From Streptomyces sp. WM6378 (GTDB lineage: Bacteria > Actinomycetota > Actinomycetes > Streptomycetales > Streptomycetaceae): a stretch of 64,000 nucleotides of DNA. The notes under the pieces are model-generated. The model saw only the letters and a list, made by a program, of their open reading frames with translations, did no database searches and had not been told where the DNA came from. Below, piece by piece: positions 43,729-53,911 of the stretch. The position numbers and the translations under genes were made by a program. The stretch is taken from the NCBI RefSeq assembly GCF_001279695.1, contig NZ_LGDD01000295.1:1-64000 (forward strand), in the 5' to 3' direction. Each line of letters starts with the position of its first letter. The stretch's first letter is position 1.

Positions 43729-44937
43729 ATGGAATTCGTCATCCTTGCTGTAGTCATCGCCCTGGTCGCGGTCGGCGCGATCAGCGGGCTCGTGGTCAGC
43801 AGCCGCAAGAAGAAGCAGCTGCCGCCCACCGCACCGCCGAGCACGCCGACCATCACAGCCCCGCCCGCCGAACCTCAGGTCGGTGAGGACGCCGCGGAGA
43901 CGGCGCAGGAACCGCGCCGCACCATCGAGGAGGTCGGCCTTCCCCAGGCGCCCGCCGCGCCGGTCGCCGTCGAGGAGCCGGTGGCCCCCGAGGCTCCGGC
44001 CATCGAGGTCCCCGAGCCGACAGCGGGCCGCCTCGTCCGGCTGCGGGCCCGCCTCGCCCGCTCGCAGAACTCGCTCGGCAAGGGGCTGCTCACCCTGCTC
44101 TCCCGCGAGCACCTCGACGAGGACACCTGGGAGGAGATCGAGGACACCCTGCTGACCGCCGACGTCGGCGTCGCGCCCACCCAGGAGCTGGTCGACCGGC
44201 TCCGCGAGCGCGTCAAGGTGCTCGGCACCCGCACCCCCGAGGACCTGCGCACCCTGCTGCGCGAGGAACTCCTCACCCTGCTCGGCACCGACTTCGACCG
44301 CGAGGTCAAGACCGAGGGCGGCGAGACCGTCCCCGGCGTCGTGATGGTCGTCGGCGTCAACGGCACCGGCAAGACCACCACCACCGGCAAGCTCGCCCGC
44401 GTCCTGGTCGCGGACGGCAAGTCCGTCGTCCTCGGCGCGGCCGACACCTTCCGCGCCGCCGCCGCCGACCAGTTGCAGACCTGGGGCCAGCGCGTCGGCG
44501 CCCGCACCGTGCGCGGCCCCGAAGGCGGCGACCCCGCCTCGATCGCCTTCGACGCCGTCAAGGAAGGCATCGCCGAGGGCGCCGACGTCGTACTGATCGA
44601 CACGGCCGGCCGCCTGCACACCAAGACCGGGCTCATGGACGAGCTCGGCAAGGTCAAGCGCGTCGTCGAGAAGCACGGCCCGCTGGACGAGATCCTGCTC
44701 GTCCTCGACGCCACGACCGGCCAGAACGGCCTGGTCCAGGCCCGGGTGTTCGCCGAGGTCGTCGACATCACCGGCATCGTCCTGACCAAGCTCGACGGCA
44801 CTGCCAAGGGCGGCATCGTCATCGCCGTCCAGCGCGAACTGGGCGTCCCCGTCAAGCTCGTCGGCCTCGGCGAGGGCGCGGACGACCTGGCCCCGTTCGA
44901 GCCGGAGGCGTTCGTGGACGCCCTCATCGGCGACTAG
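43729..44937 (+). CDS. ftsY: Signal recognition particle receptor FtsY
   Basis: A 402-aa SRP receptor GTPase. It has a real N-terminal membrane helix (FVILAVVIALVAVGAISGLV, residues 3-22), as in many actinobacteria, then an acidic Pro/Ala/Glu linker. The NG domain follows: GVNGTGKTTTTGKLA near 207, DTFRAAAADQL, DTAGRLHTKTGLMDEL and TKLDGTAKGG. It receives ribosome-SRP complexes at the membrane, working with Ffh encoded about 7 kb downstream. A bidirectional terminator follows. Confidence 0.97.
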   Translation: MEFVILAVVIALVAVGAISGLVVSSRKKKQLPPTAPPSTPTITAPPAEPQVGEDAAETAQEPRRTIEEVGLPQAPAAPVAVEEPVAPEAPAIEVPEPTAGRLVRLRARLARSQNSLGKGLLTLLSREHLDEDTWEEIEDTLLTADVGVAPTQELVDRLRERVKVLGTRTPEDLRTLLREELLTLLGTDFDREVKTEGGETVPGVVMVVGVNGTGKTTTTGKLARVLVADGKSVVLGAADTFRAAAADQLQTWGQRVGARTVRGPEGGDPASIAFDAVKEGIAEGADVVLIDTAGRLHTKTGLMDELGKVKRVVEKHGPLDEILLVLDATTGQNGLVQARVFAEVVDITGIVLTKLDGTAKGGIVIAVQRELGVPVKLVGLGEGADDLAPFEPEAFVDALIGD

Positions 44938-44957
44938 CCCCACCGGTTGCGCACGGG

Positions 44958-44990
44958 CGCCCCGCCGCATCGAAAGGATGTGGCGGGGCG
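44958..44990. terminator. Bidirectional terminator between ftsY and the Prim-Pol gene
   Basis: A 14-bp stem (CGCCCCGCCGCATC, with one G-T pair) and a GAAAG loop lie between convergent genes. Confidence 0.88.
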
Positions 44991-45008
44991 TTCGCGCATT
45001 CGGGGCGC

Positions 45009-45674
45009 TTACGCTGCCGAGCGGTGGCAGATGTACGCGAGCGTGCCGAGGAGCAGCCGGGCCTCGGGCGGGCTGGTCGCCGTGTCCAGGGACGGCGGGC
45101 GCAGCCAGCGCACCTCGCCCGACGGCGGCGCCGGTACGTGGCTGCCGCGCGGCGGGCAGCGCAGGTCCAGGACGGCGTCGTCCCAGCCCATCCGGTAGAG
45201 CAGCCGCGGGAGTTCGGCCGAGGCGCCCGGGGCGACGTAGAAGTGCGTGCGGCCGGTCGGCGTCGTCGAGACCGGGCCCAGCGGAAGACCCATCCGCTCC
45301 AGCCGCACCAGGGCCCGCCGCCCGGCCGGGGCCGCCACGTCCAGGACGTCGAAGGCCCGCCCGACCGGCAGCAGCACCGCCGCGCCCGGGCACTGCGACC
45401 ACGCCTTGGTCACCTCGTCGAGCGTGGCGCCCGCCGGGACCTCGGGCGCGAACGCGAGCGGGTGCGCGCCCGGTGCCGTGCACGACGAACTGCCGCAGGA
45501 GCACTCGCCGTTCAGGGCGCGGGCGCCCGGCGTGACGTCCCAGCCCCACAGGCCGGTGTACTCGGCGACCGCCGTGACCTCGCTCGTACGAGTGATGCGC
45601 GCGGAGCGGCCGCGGCGCCAAGAGCCGGGCCGGGTCTCCTTGATGCCCCGGCTGCCGCCGATCGTGAAGCCCAT
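45009..45674 (-). CDS. Bifunctional primase-polymerase (Prim-Pol) domain protein
   Basis: A 221-aa protein with an archaeo-eukaryotic-type Prim-Pol domain of the small actinobacterial type. Visible blocks are LWGWDVTPGARALNGECSCG, CTAPGAHP, WSQCPGAAVLLPVGRAFDVLDV and FYVAPGA. Cys residues in the CSCGSSSC stretch may bind zinc. The catalytic Asp pair of active Prim-Pol enzymes is not obvious; FDVLDV could be its relic. No helicase or plasmid gene is nearby, so it is a chromosomal, conserved member and not part of a mobile element. It is divergent from nsdA. Confidence 0.82.
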   Translation of the reverse strand: MGFTIGGSRGIKETRPGSWRRGRSARITRTSEVTAVAEYTGLWGWDVTPGARALNGECSCGSSSCTAPGAHPLAFAPEVPAGATLDEVTKAWSQCPGAAVLLPVGRAFDVLDVAAPAGRRALVRLERMGLPLGPVSTTPTGRTHFYVAPGASAELPRLLYRMGWDDAVLDLRCPPRGSHVPAPPSGEVRWLRPPSLDTATSPPEARLLLGTLAYICHRSAA

Positions 45675-46126
45675 GCCCCCTCCAACGGGTCTGCCGCGTC
45701 GGTGGTTACGACGCCAGTGACATAGTTGTGACGATCCGGAGTTTTCCCGTCACGTTCCGTCTCCGCCAGGTCGGACACGGTCGTGAAAGGGGTGGTGCGA
45801 AACGCGCCGTGCGCCCCGGCTCGCTCCGCTCCATCCGATGCTGATCGTCATGTGTCAAGTGAATCGCGCCTGACGGCAGGGGAGTTCATTCGAAGGGGTG
45901 GCGAATGGTGGCGTTTCTGGAATCGCCATGGCCGGACGCGTGATCGTAGGATTACCGTCGGTACACGGACCTTGGGGGTATGCGCACCCGCGGGTATGCC
46001 GGAGGCAAGCCGGTTTCCTGTCCGAGCGGGTGCAACCGTAGGACAGGAGGCCCAACTAGCGGCATTCTGATAGGGGTTCGCGCAATCGATGCACGACCGA
46101 GGCTTCAGCGGATTGGGGGCGTTCCA
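45675..46126. promoter_or_regulatory. Divergent region between the Prim-Pol gene and nsdA
   Basis: About 450 bases with no convincing gene. It contains the GTGAC-N16-GTCAC pair at 45728-45753 and presumably both promoters. A GGCGA...TCGCC pair around 45900-45928 is weak. An alternative longer start of nsdA would take part of the right end. Confidence 0.5.
45728..45753. promoter_or_regulatory. Inverted repeat GTGAC-N16-GTCAC upstream of nsdA
   Basis: Arms GTGACG / CGTCAC with the same 26-base total length as the pair upstream of cvnA. It is close to the Prim-Pol gene start. Possible regulator site. Confidence 0.35.
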
Positions 46127-47602
46127 GTGGGCGGCAGTGGGGCTAGCGGTACGAGCGCCGGCAAGCGCCCCAACGAGCAGCTGAGTTCGTGGTTCGTCCG
46201 CAGCGGCTGGTCGAAGGGCGAACTTGCGCGCCAAGTGAACCGCCGGGCGCGCCAGATGGGCGCGCACCACATCAGCACCGACACCTCCCGGGTGCGGCGC
46301 TGGCTCGACGGCGAAATGCCTCGCGAGCCCATTCCCCGCATCCTCTCGGAGCTGTTCTCCGAGCGCTTCGGCAGCGTCGTCGCCATCGAGGACCTGGGCC
46401 TGCGCCAGGCCCACCAGTCGCCGTCGGTGTCCGGCGTCGACCTGCCCTGGGCCGGGCCCCAAACGGTGTCGCTGCTCAGCGAGTTCTCCCGCAGCGACCT
46501 CATGCTGGCCCGGCGCGGCTTCCTCGGCACGTCGCTGATGCTGGCCGCGGGCCCCTCCCTGATCGAGCCCATGCAGCGCTGGCTCGTGCCCTCGCTCCCC
46601 GGCGAGTCCGGCCCCAAGGAGACCGCCGCCAGCGCCCGGCGCCCCTCCCGGCTTTCGAAGCCCGAGCTGGAACTGCTCGAATCCACCACCGCGATGTTCC
46701 GCCAGTGGGACGCCCAGTGCGGCGGCGGGCTGCGCCGCAAGGCCGTGGTCGGCCAGCTCCACGAGGTCACCGACCTGCTCCAGGAACCCCAGCCCGCGGC
46801 CACCTCCAAACGCCTCTTCCAGTGCGCGGCCGAACTCGCGGAGCTGGCCGGCTGGATGAGCTACGACGTCGGGCTCCAGCCCACCGCCCAGAAGTACTTC
46901 GTGCTCGCGCTGCACGCCTCCAAGGAGGCGGGCGACAAGCCGCTCGGCTCGTACATCCTGTCCTCGATGAGCCGCCAGATGATCCACCTCGGCCGGCCCG
47001 ACGACGCCCTGGAGCTCATCCACCTCGCCCAGTACGGCAGCCGCGACTGCGCCACCGCCCGCACCCAGGCCATGCTGTATGCGATGGAAGCCCGCGCGTA
47101 CGCCAACATGGGCCAGCCCAGCAAGACCAAGCGGGCCGTGCGGATGGCCGAGGATACCTTCGGCGACGCCGGGCTCGACGGTGAGCCGGAGCCCGACTGG
47201 ATCCGCTTCTTCTCCGAGGCGGAGCTCAACGGGGAGAACGCCCACTCCTACCGCGACCTCGCCTACGTGGCCGGCCGCAGCCCCACCTACGCCTCGCTCG
47301 CCGAGCCCGTGATGGAGCAGGCCGTGGCCCTGTTCGGCAAGGACGAGGAGCACCAGCGCAGCTACGCCCTGAACCTGATCGGCATGGCCACCGTGCACCT
47401 GCTCAAGCGGGAGCCCGAGCAGTCGACCGTCCTGGCCGAGCAGGCCCTGCGGGTCGCCAAGCGGGTCCGCTCCGAGCGGGTCAACACCCGGCTGCGCAAG
47501 ACCGTCGACACCGCCGCACGCGACTTCTCGGACGTCGCCGAGGTGGTCCAGATGACGGACCTGCTCAGCAGGGAACTGCCCGAGACGGCCGAAGCCGTCT
47601 GA
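46127..47602 (+). CDS. nsdA: NsdA-type tetratricopeptide regulator
   Basis: A 491-aa protein matching my memory of NsdA, which restrains sporulation and antibiotic production in S. coelicolor. The N-terminus has NEQLSSWFVRSGWSKGELARQ, an XRE-like helix-turn-helix region, then RRWLDGEMPREPIPRILSELF. The C-terminal two-thirds is a helical TPR-like array (for example QKYFVLALHASKEAGDKPLG and ARTQAMLYAMEARAYANM). I chose the GTG of VGGSGASGTS after GGGGGCG; an ATG 49 codons upstream would add a Cys/Arg-rich leader with no family match that I know. Confidence 0.9.
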   Translation: MGGSGASGTSAGKRPNEQLSSWFVRSGWSKGELARQVNRRARQMGAHHISTDTSRVRRWLDGEMPREPIPRILSELFSERFGSVVAIEDLGLRQAHQSPSVSGVDLPWAGPQTVSLLSEFSRSDLMLARRGFLGTSLMLAAGPSLIEPMQRWLVPSLPGESGPKETAASARRPSRLSKPELELLESTTAMFRQWDAQCGGGLRRKAVVGQLHEVTDLLQEPQPAATSKRLFQCAAELAELAGWMSYDVGLQPTAQKYFVLALHASKEAGDKPLGSYILSSMSRQMIHLGRPDDALELIHLAQYGSRDCATARTQAMLYAMEARAYANMGQPSKTKRAVRMAEDTFGDAGLDGEPEPDWIRFFSEAELNGENAHSYRDLAYVAGRSPTYASLAEPVMEQAVALFGKDEEHQRSYALNLIGMATVHLLKREPEQSTVLAEQALRVAKRVRSERVNTRLRKTVDTAARDFSDVAEVVQMTDLLSRELPETAEAV

Positions 47603-47955
47603 GCCCGCTCAGCCGAAGGGCACCCGGCCCGGCCGTACGGCGACGGCATACAAGACCCCGGCCGCGACACTCGCCCCGTTCAGCCCGACTCGGCTCCCCC
47701 ACGCCAGGTCAAGCGGGTGACGTCGCGGCCGGTCCGCCGTACGCGGACGTACGCGGATGGTAGTCGCCGGCCCCCTTCTGATCCGGCAGTTCACTGGCGT
47801 GTAACACGCCCGCCCCCTTCGTCACTGCGGTGAAACATCGAGCGGCACCGCCGGAAACGGCGCTGGGACAACCTCATGGCGCATAACCGGCCTCCAGCCA
47901 GTTCCCGCCCGAGTAACGCCCCCGCACGGGCCGTACCGACGACGAGGAGACGCCG
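47603..47955. promoter_or_regulatory. Intergenic region nsdA-amtB (amtB regulatory region)
   Basis: 353 bases without a gene. The right half contains the GlnR-type operator and the ribosome-binding site GAGGAG before amtB. The left half may carry the nsdA terminator, but no strong hairpin is evident. Confidence 0.6.
47801..47858. promoter_or_regulatory. GlnR-type operator upstream of amtB
   Basis: GTCAC-N6-GAAAC at 47821-47836 fits the GlnR consensus (GTnAC-n6-GAAAC). A second GAAAC lies exactly 22 bases further (47854), with a degenerate GGCAC at the a2 position. A GTAAC half-site lies 20 bases upstream. GlnR is known to activate amtB-glnK-glnD in Streptomyces under nitrogen limitation. Confidence 0.75.
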
Positions 47956-49631
<1,676 letters not shown>

Positions 49632-49652
49632 GCACAGGCAAGGAGCTGCTGG

Positions 49653-52112
49653 GTGACGAGCGTTGAAGTGAGTACCGAATCCCGTGACGACGACTCGGAG
49701 CCCGGCGGTTACGCGGCGGCCCGGCTGCGCCTTCTCACCGAGAAGGGGCGGTCCGGGCCGCCGCGCCGTGCGGCGCTCGCCGAGCTGACCGACGACTGGC
49801 TGGCGACACTGTTCGCCGGCGCCGCCGAGGAGACCGGGGTGGCGGGCGCGTCCCTGGTCGCGGTCGGCGGCTACGGGCGCGGCGAACTCTCCCCGCGCAG
49901 CGACCTGGACCTGCTGCTCCTGCACGACGGCCGGGCCGACGCCGGGGCCCTGGCCCTGCTCGCCGACCGGATCTGGTACCCGGTGTGGGACCTGGGCCTC
50001 GCCCTCGACCACTCCGTACGCACCCCCGCCCAGGCCCGCAGAACAGCGGGCGAGCACCTCAAGGTGCAGCTCGGCCTCCTGGACGCCCGCCATCTCGCGG
50101 GCGACCTCGCCATGACGTCCGCGCTGCGCACCGCCGTCCTCGCCGACTGGCGCAACCTCGCCCCCAAGCGGCTGCCCGAACTCGACGAGCTGTGCCGCGA
50201 ACGGGCCCAGCGCCAGGGCGAGTTGCAGTACCTCCTCGAAGGCGACCTCAAGGAGGCCAGGGGCGGCCTGCGGGACGCCACCGCCCTGCGCGCGGTCGCC
50301 GCGTCCTGGCTCGCGGACGCCCCGAGGGAAGGCCTCGCCGAGGCCAGGCGCCGCCTCCTGGACGTGCGCGACGCGCTGCACCTGTGCACGGGCCGCGCCA
50401 CCGACCGCCTCGCCCTCCAGGAACAGGACGCCGTGGCGGCCGAACTGGAGCTTCTGGACGCCGATGTGATGCTCCGTCAGGTATCGGAGTCGGCCCGCGT
50501 CATCTCCTACGCCGGCGACGTCACCTGGCGCGAGGTCGGCCGGGTGCTGCGGGCCCGCTCCGCCCGGCCGCGGCTGAGCCGGCTGTTCGGCGGCGGCCGC
50601 ACCGGCGCCCCCGAGCGGACCCCGCTCGCCGAAGGAGTCGTAGAACAGGACGGCGAGGTCGTGCTCGCGCTGACCGCCCGCCCCGAGAAGGACCCGGTCC
50701 TGGCGCTGCGCGCCGCCGCCGCGGCCGCCCAGGCGGGCCTGCCCATCTCCCTGCACGCGGTGCGCCGCCTGGCGGCCACCGCCCCGCCGCTGCCCACGCC
50801 CTGGCCCGCCGAGGCCCGCGACCAGCTCGTCACGCTGCTCGGCGCGGGAGAGTCCACCGTCGCCGTGTGGGAGGCCCTCGAAGCGGAAGGCCTCATTGCG
50901 CGGCTGCTGCCCGACTGGGAGCGCGTGCGCTGCCGGCCCCAGCGCAACGCCGTGCACACCTGGACGGTCGACCGCCACCTCGTCGAGACCGCCGTCCGGG
51001 CCTCGCACCTCACCCGCCGGGTGCACCGCCCCGACCTGCTCCTGGTCGCGGCCCTCCTGCACGACATCGGCAAGGGCTGGCCCGGCGACCACTCGGTGGT
51101 CGGCGAGACCATCGCCCGCGACGTCGCCGCGCGGATCGGCTTCGGCGCCGCCGACGGGGCCGTCATCGCCACCCTCGTACGCCATCACCTCCTCCTCATC
51201 GAGACCGCGACCCGGCGCGACCTGGACGACCCGGCGACCGTCCGCTCGATCGCCCAGGCGGTCGGCTCGACCGGAACGCTGGAGCTGCTGCACGCCCTCA
51301 CCGAGGCGGACGCGCTGGCCACCGGGCCCGCCGCCTGGTCCTCCTGGCGCGGCTCGCTCGTCACCGACCTGGTCAAGCGGGCCTCGGCGGTACTCGCCGG
51401 AAAGCCCGTCGACCCCGAACCCGCCGCGATCACCGCCGAACAGGAACGCCTCGCCGTCGAAGCCCACCGCATCGGCGGGCCCGTCCTCGCCCTGCGGGCC
51501 CGGGCGGACGTATCGGACGAGCAGGAACCCCTCGGCGTGGAGCTCCTCGTCGCCGTGCCCGACCAGCCGGCCGTGCTGCCCGTGACGGCCGGCGTCCTCG
51601 CCCTGCACCGCCTCACCGTGCGCGCCGCCGAACTGCGGGCGATCGAACTCCCCGACCCGGTCGGCGGCTCCGTACTGCTCCTGGACTGGCGGGTCGCCGC
51701 CGAGTACGGCTCGCTGCCGCAGGCGGCCCGGCTGCGGGCCGACCTGGTGCGGGCCCTTGAGGGCTCCCTCGACATCGAAGGCCGCCTCGCCGAACGCGAG
51801 GCCGCCTACCCGCGCCGCCGCGGCGCGCAGGCACCGCCGCCCCGGGTGAGGGTGGCCCCCTCGGCCTCGCGGCACGCCACCGTCATCGAGGTGCGCGCCC
51901 AGGACGCACCCGGTCTGCTGCACCGCATCGGCCACGCCCTGGAGACGGCGGGCGTACGCGTGCGCTCCGCGCACGTCTCGACGCTGGGGTCGAACGCAGT
52001 AGACGCCTTCTACGTGACGGACGTGGAGGGCGCGGCGCTGGCCCCGCAGGAGGCGGCCGAGGCGGCGAGCCGGCTGGAGTCGGCGCTGGGAGCCGCACCC
52101 GGCCCCGGGTGA
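49653..52112 (+). CDS. glnD: PII nucleotidyltransferase GlnD
   Basis: An 819-aa enzyme that modifies PII. The nucleotidyltransferase motif is GGYGRGELSPRSDLDLLLLHDG near residue 72. The HD domain has LLHDIGKGWPGDHS near 470 and RHHLLLIETATRRD. Two ACT domains end the protein, the last starting at ATVIEVRAQDAPGLLHRIG. In Streptomyces it adenylylates, not uridylylates, GlnK. GTG start. It closes the amtB-glnK-glnD unit. Confidence 0.97.
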   Translation: MTSVEVSTESRDDDSEPGGYAAARLRLLTEKGRSGPPRRAALAELTDDWLATLFAGAAEETGVAGASLVAVGGYGRGELSPRSDLDLLLLHDGRADAGALALLADRIWYPVWDLGLALDHSVRTPAQARRTAGEHLKVQLGLLDARHLAGDLAMTSALRTAVLADWRNLAPKRLPELDELCRERAQRQGELQYLLEGDLKEARGGLRDATALRAVAASWLADAPREGLAEARRRLLDVRDALHLCTGRATDRLALQEQDAVAAELELLDADVMLRQVSESARVISYAGDVTWREVGRVLRARSARPRLSRLFGGGRTGAPERTPLAEGVVEQDGEVVLALTARPEKDPVLALRAAAAAAQAGLPISLHAVRRLAATAPPLPTPWPAEARDQLVTLLGAGESTVAVWEALEAEGLIARLLPDWERVRCRPQRNAVHTWTVDRHLVETAVRASHLTRRVHRPDLLLVAALLHDIGKGWPGDHSVVGETIARDVAARIGFGAADGAVIATLVRHHLLLIETATRRDLDDPATVRSIAQAVGSTGTLELLHALTEADALATGPAAWSSWRGSLVTDLVKRASAVLAGKPVDPEPAAITAEQERLAVEAHRIGGPVLALRARADVSDEQEPLGVELLVAVPDQPAVLPVTAGVLALHRLTVRAAELRAIELPDPVGGSVLLLDWRVAAEYGSLPQAARLRADLVRALEGSLDIEGRLAEREAAYPRRRGAQAPPPRVRVAPSASRHATVIEVRAQDAPGLLHRIGHALETAGVRVRSAHVSTLGSNAVDAFYVTDVEGAALAPQEAAEAASRLESALGAAPGPG

Positions 52113-52226
52113 GGGCCACCCCGCACAGGAAGGCCCGCCGCAGGCACCCCCGCGCACCCTCCATCCGCGGGATACCCTGGGGGACGTTCACCCGACCGCC
52201 CCACGAGCCGAGGACCCGCAACCACC

Positions 52227-53768
52227 GTGTTCGATACCCTTTCCGACCGCCTGAGTGCGACGTTCAAGAACCTCCGGGGCAAAGGCCGCTTGAGCGAGGC
52301 GGACATCGACGCCACGGCGCGCGAGATCCGCATCGCGCTCCTGGAAGCCGATGTCGCGCTGCCCGTGGTCCGCGCCTTCATCAAGCAGGTCAAGGAGCGC
52401 GCGTCCGGCATCGAGGTCTCCCAGGCCCTCAACCCCGCCCAGCAGGTCGTCAAGATCGTCAACGAGGAGCTCGTCGGCATCCTCGGCGGCGAGACCCGGC
52501 GCCTGCGGTTCGCCAAGACCGCGCCGACCGTGATCATGCTCGCGGGCCTCCAGGGTGCCGGTAAGACCACCCTCGCCGGAAAGCTCGGCAAGTGGCTCAA
52601 GGGACAGGGGCACTCCCCGCTCCTGGTGGCCTGTGACCTCCAGCGCCCCAACGCCGTCAACCAGCTGAGCGTGGTCGCCGAGCGCGCCGGCGTCGCGGTC
52701 TACGCGCCGGAGCCGGGCAACGGCGTCGGAGACCCGGTCAAGGTCGCCCAGGACTCCATCGAGTTCGCCCGGTCCAAGCAGTACGACGTGGTCGTCGTCG
52801 ACACCGCCGGACGTCTCGGCATCGACCAGGAGCTGATGCAGCAGGCCGCGGACATCCGCGACGCCGTCAGCCCCGACGAGGTCCTCTTCGTCGTCGACGC
52901 GATGATCGGCCAGGACGCGGTCAACACCGCCGAGGCCTTCCGCGACGGCGTCGGCTTCGACGGCGTGGTCCTCTCCAAGCTCGACGGCGACGCCCGCGGT
53001 GGCGCGGCGCTCTCGATCGCCCACGTCACGGGCAAGCAGATCATGTTCGCCTCCAACGGCGAGAAGCTGGAGGACTTCGACGCCTTCCATCCGGACCGGA
53101 TGGCGTCCCGCATCCTCGACATGGGTGACCTGCTCACCCTGATCGAGCAGGCGGAGAAGACGTTCAGCCAAGAAGAGGCCGAGAAGATGGCCTCCAAGCT
53201 GGCGTCGAGCAAGGGCAAGGACTTCACGCTCGACGACTTCCTGGCCCAGATGGAGCAGGTCCGCAAGATGGGCTCCATCTCCAAGCTGCTCGGCATGCTG
53301 CCCGGCATGGGGCAGATCAAGGACCAGATCAACAACATCGACGAGCGCGATGTGGACCGCACCGCGGCCATCATCAAGTCGATGACCCCCGGCGAGCGCC
53401 ACGAGCCGACCATCATCAACGGCTCGCGCCGGGCCCGTATCGCCAAGGGCTCCGGCGTCGAGGTCAGCGCGGTCAAGAACCTGGTCGAGCGGTTCTTCGA
53501 AGCCCGCAAGATGATGTCCCGGATGGCCCAGGGCGGCGGAATGCCGGGCATGCCGGGGATGCCGGGCATGGGCGGCGGCCCCGGCCGGCAGAAGAAGCAG
53601 ATCAAGCAGGCCAAGGGCAAGCGCAAGAGCGGCAACCCGATGAAGCGCAAGGCGGAGGAGGCCGCGGCCGCCGAGCGCAAGGCGCAGGGCGGCGCGCTCG
53701 GCCTGCCTGCCGCCGAGGAGCAGAAGAACTTCGAGCTGCCCGACGAGTTCAAGAAGTTCATGGGCTGA
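52227..53768 (+). CDS. ffh: Signal recognition particle protein Ffh
   Basis: A 513-aa SRP GTPase. N domain, then G domain with GLQGAGKTTLAGKLG near 107, DTAGRLGIDQELM, SKLDGDARGGAALS and a Met-rich M domain after about 300. The latter includes MSRMAQGGGMPGMPGMPGM, which binds signal sequences and 4.5S RNA, followed by a basic Lys-rich stretch. It delivers nascent chains to FtsY. GTG start. The 114-base gap after glnD probably holds its promoter. Confidence 0.98.
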   Translation: MFDTLSDRLSATFKNLRGKGRLSEADIDATAREIRIALLEADVALPVVRAFIKQVKERASGIEVSQALNPAQQVVKIVNEELVGILGGETRRLRFAKTAPTVIMLAGLQGAGKTTLAGKLGKWLKGQGHSPLLVACDLQRPNAVNQLSVVAERAGVAVYAPEPGNGVGDPVKVAQDSIEFARSKQYDVVVVDTAGRLGIDQELMQQAADIRDAVSPDEVLFVVDAMIGQDAVNTAEAFRDGVGFDGVVLSKLDGDARGGAALSIAHVTGKQIMFASNGEKLEDFDAFHPDRMASRILDMGDLLTLIEQAEKTFSQEEAEKMASKLASSKGKDFTLDDFLAQMEQVRKMGSISKLLGMLPGMGQIKDQINNIDERDVDRTAAIIKSMTPGERHEPTIINGSRRARIAKGSGVEVSAVKNLVERFFEARKMMSRMAQGGGMPGMPGMPGMGGGPGRQKKQIKQAKGKRKSGNPMKRKAEEAAAAERKAQGGALGLPAAEEQKNFELPDEFKKFMG

Positions 53769-53786
53769 CCGCCCGCAGTCGTACGC

Positions 53787-53822
53787 GTGGGGCGCTTCCC
53801 GGCCGGGCCGGGGGCGCCCCAC
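53787..53822 (+). terminator. Terminator of ffh
   Basis: A nine-bp perfect stem GTGGGGCGC / GCGCCCCAC, extended by weaker pairs, around a GC-rich loop. Confidence 0.8.
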
Positions 53823-53911
53823 TCGTCTGCGGGCGACCCTTCGGGACCGCCCGGAATGCCTTATTTATACGGGTCTCCAATAATGGCGCGTACCGGCCAT
53901 GAGGAGAGCAC

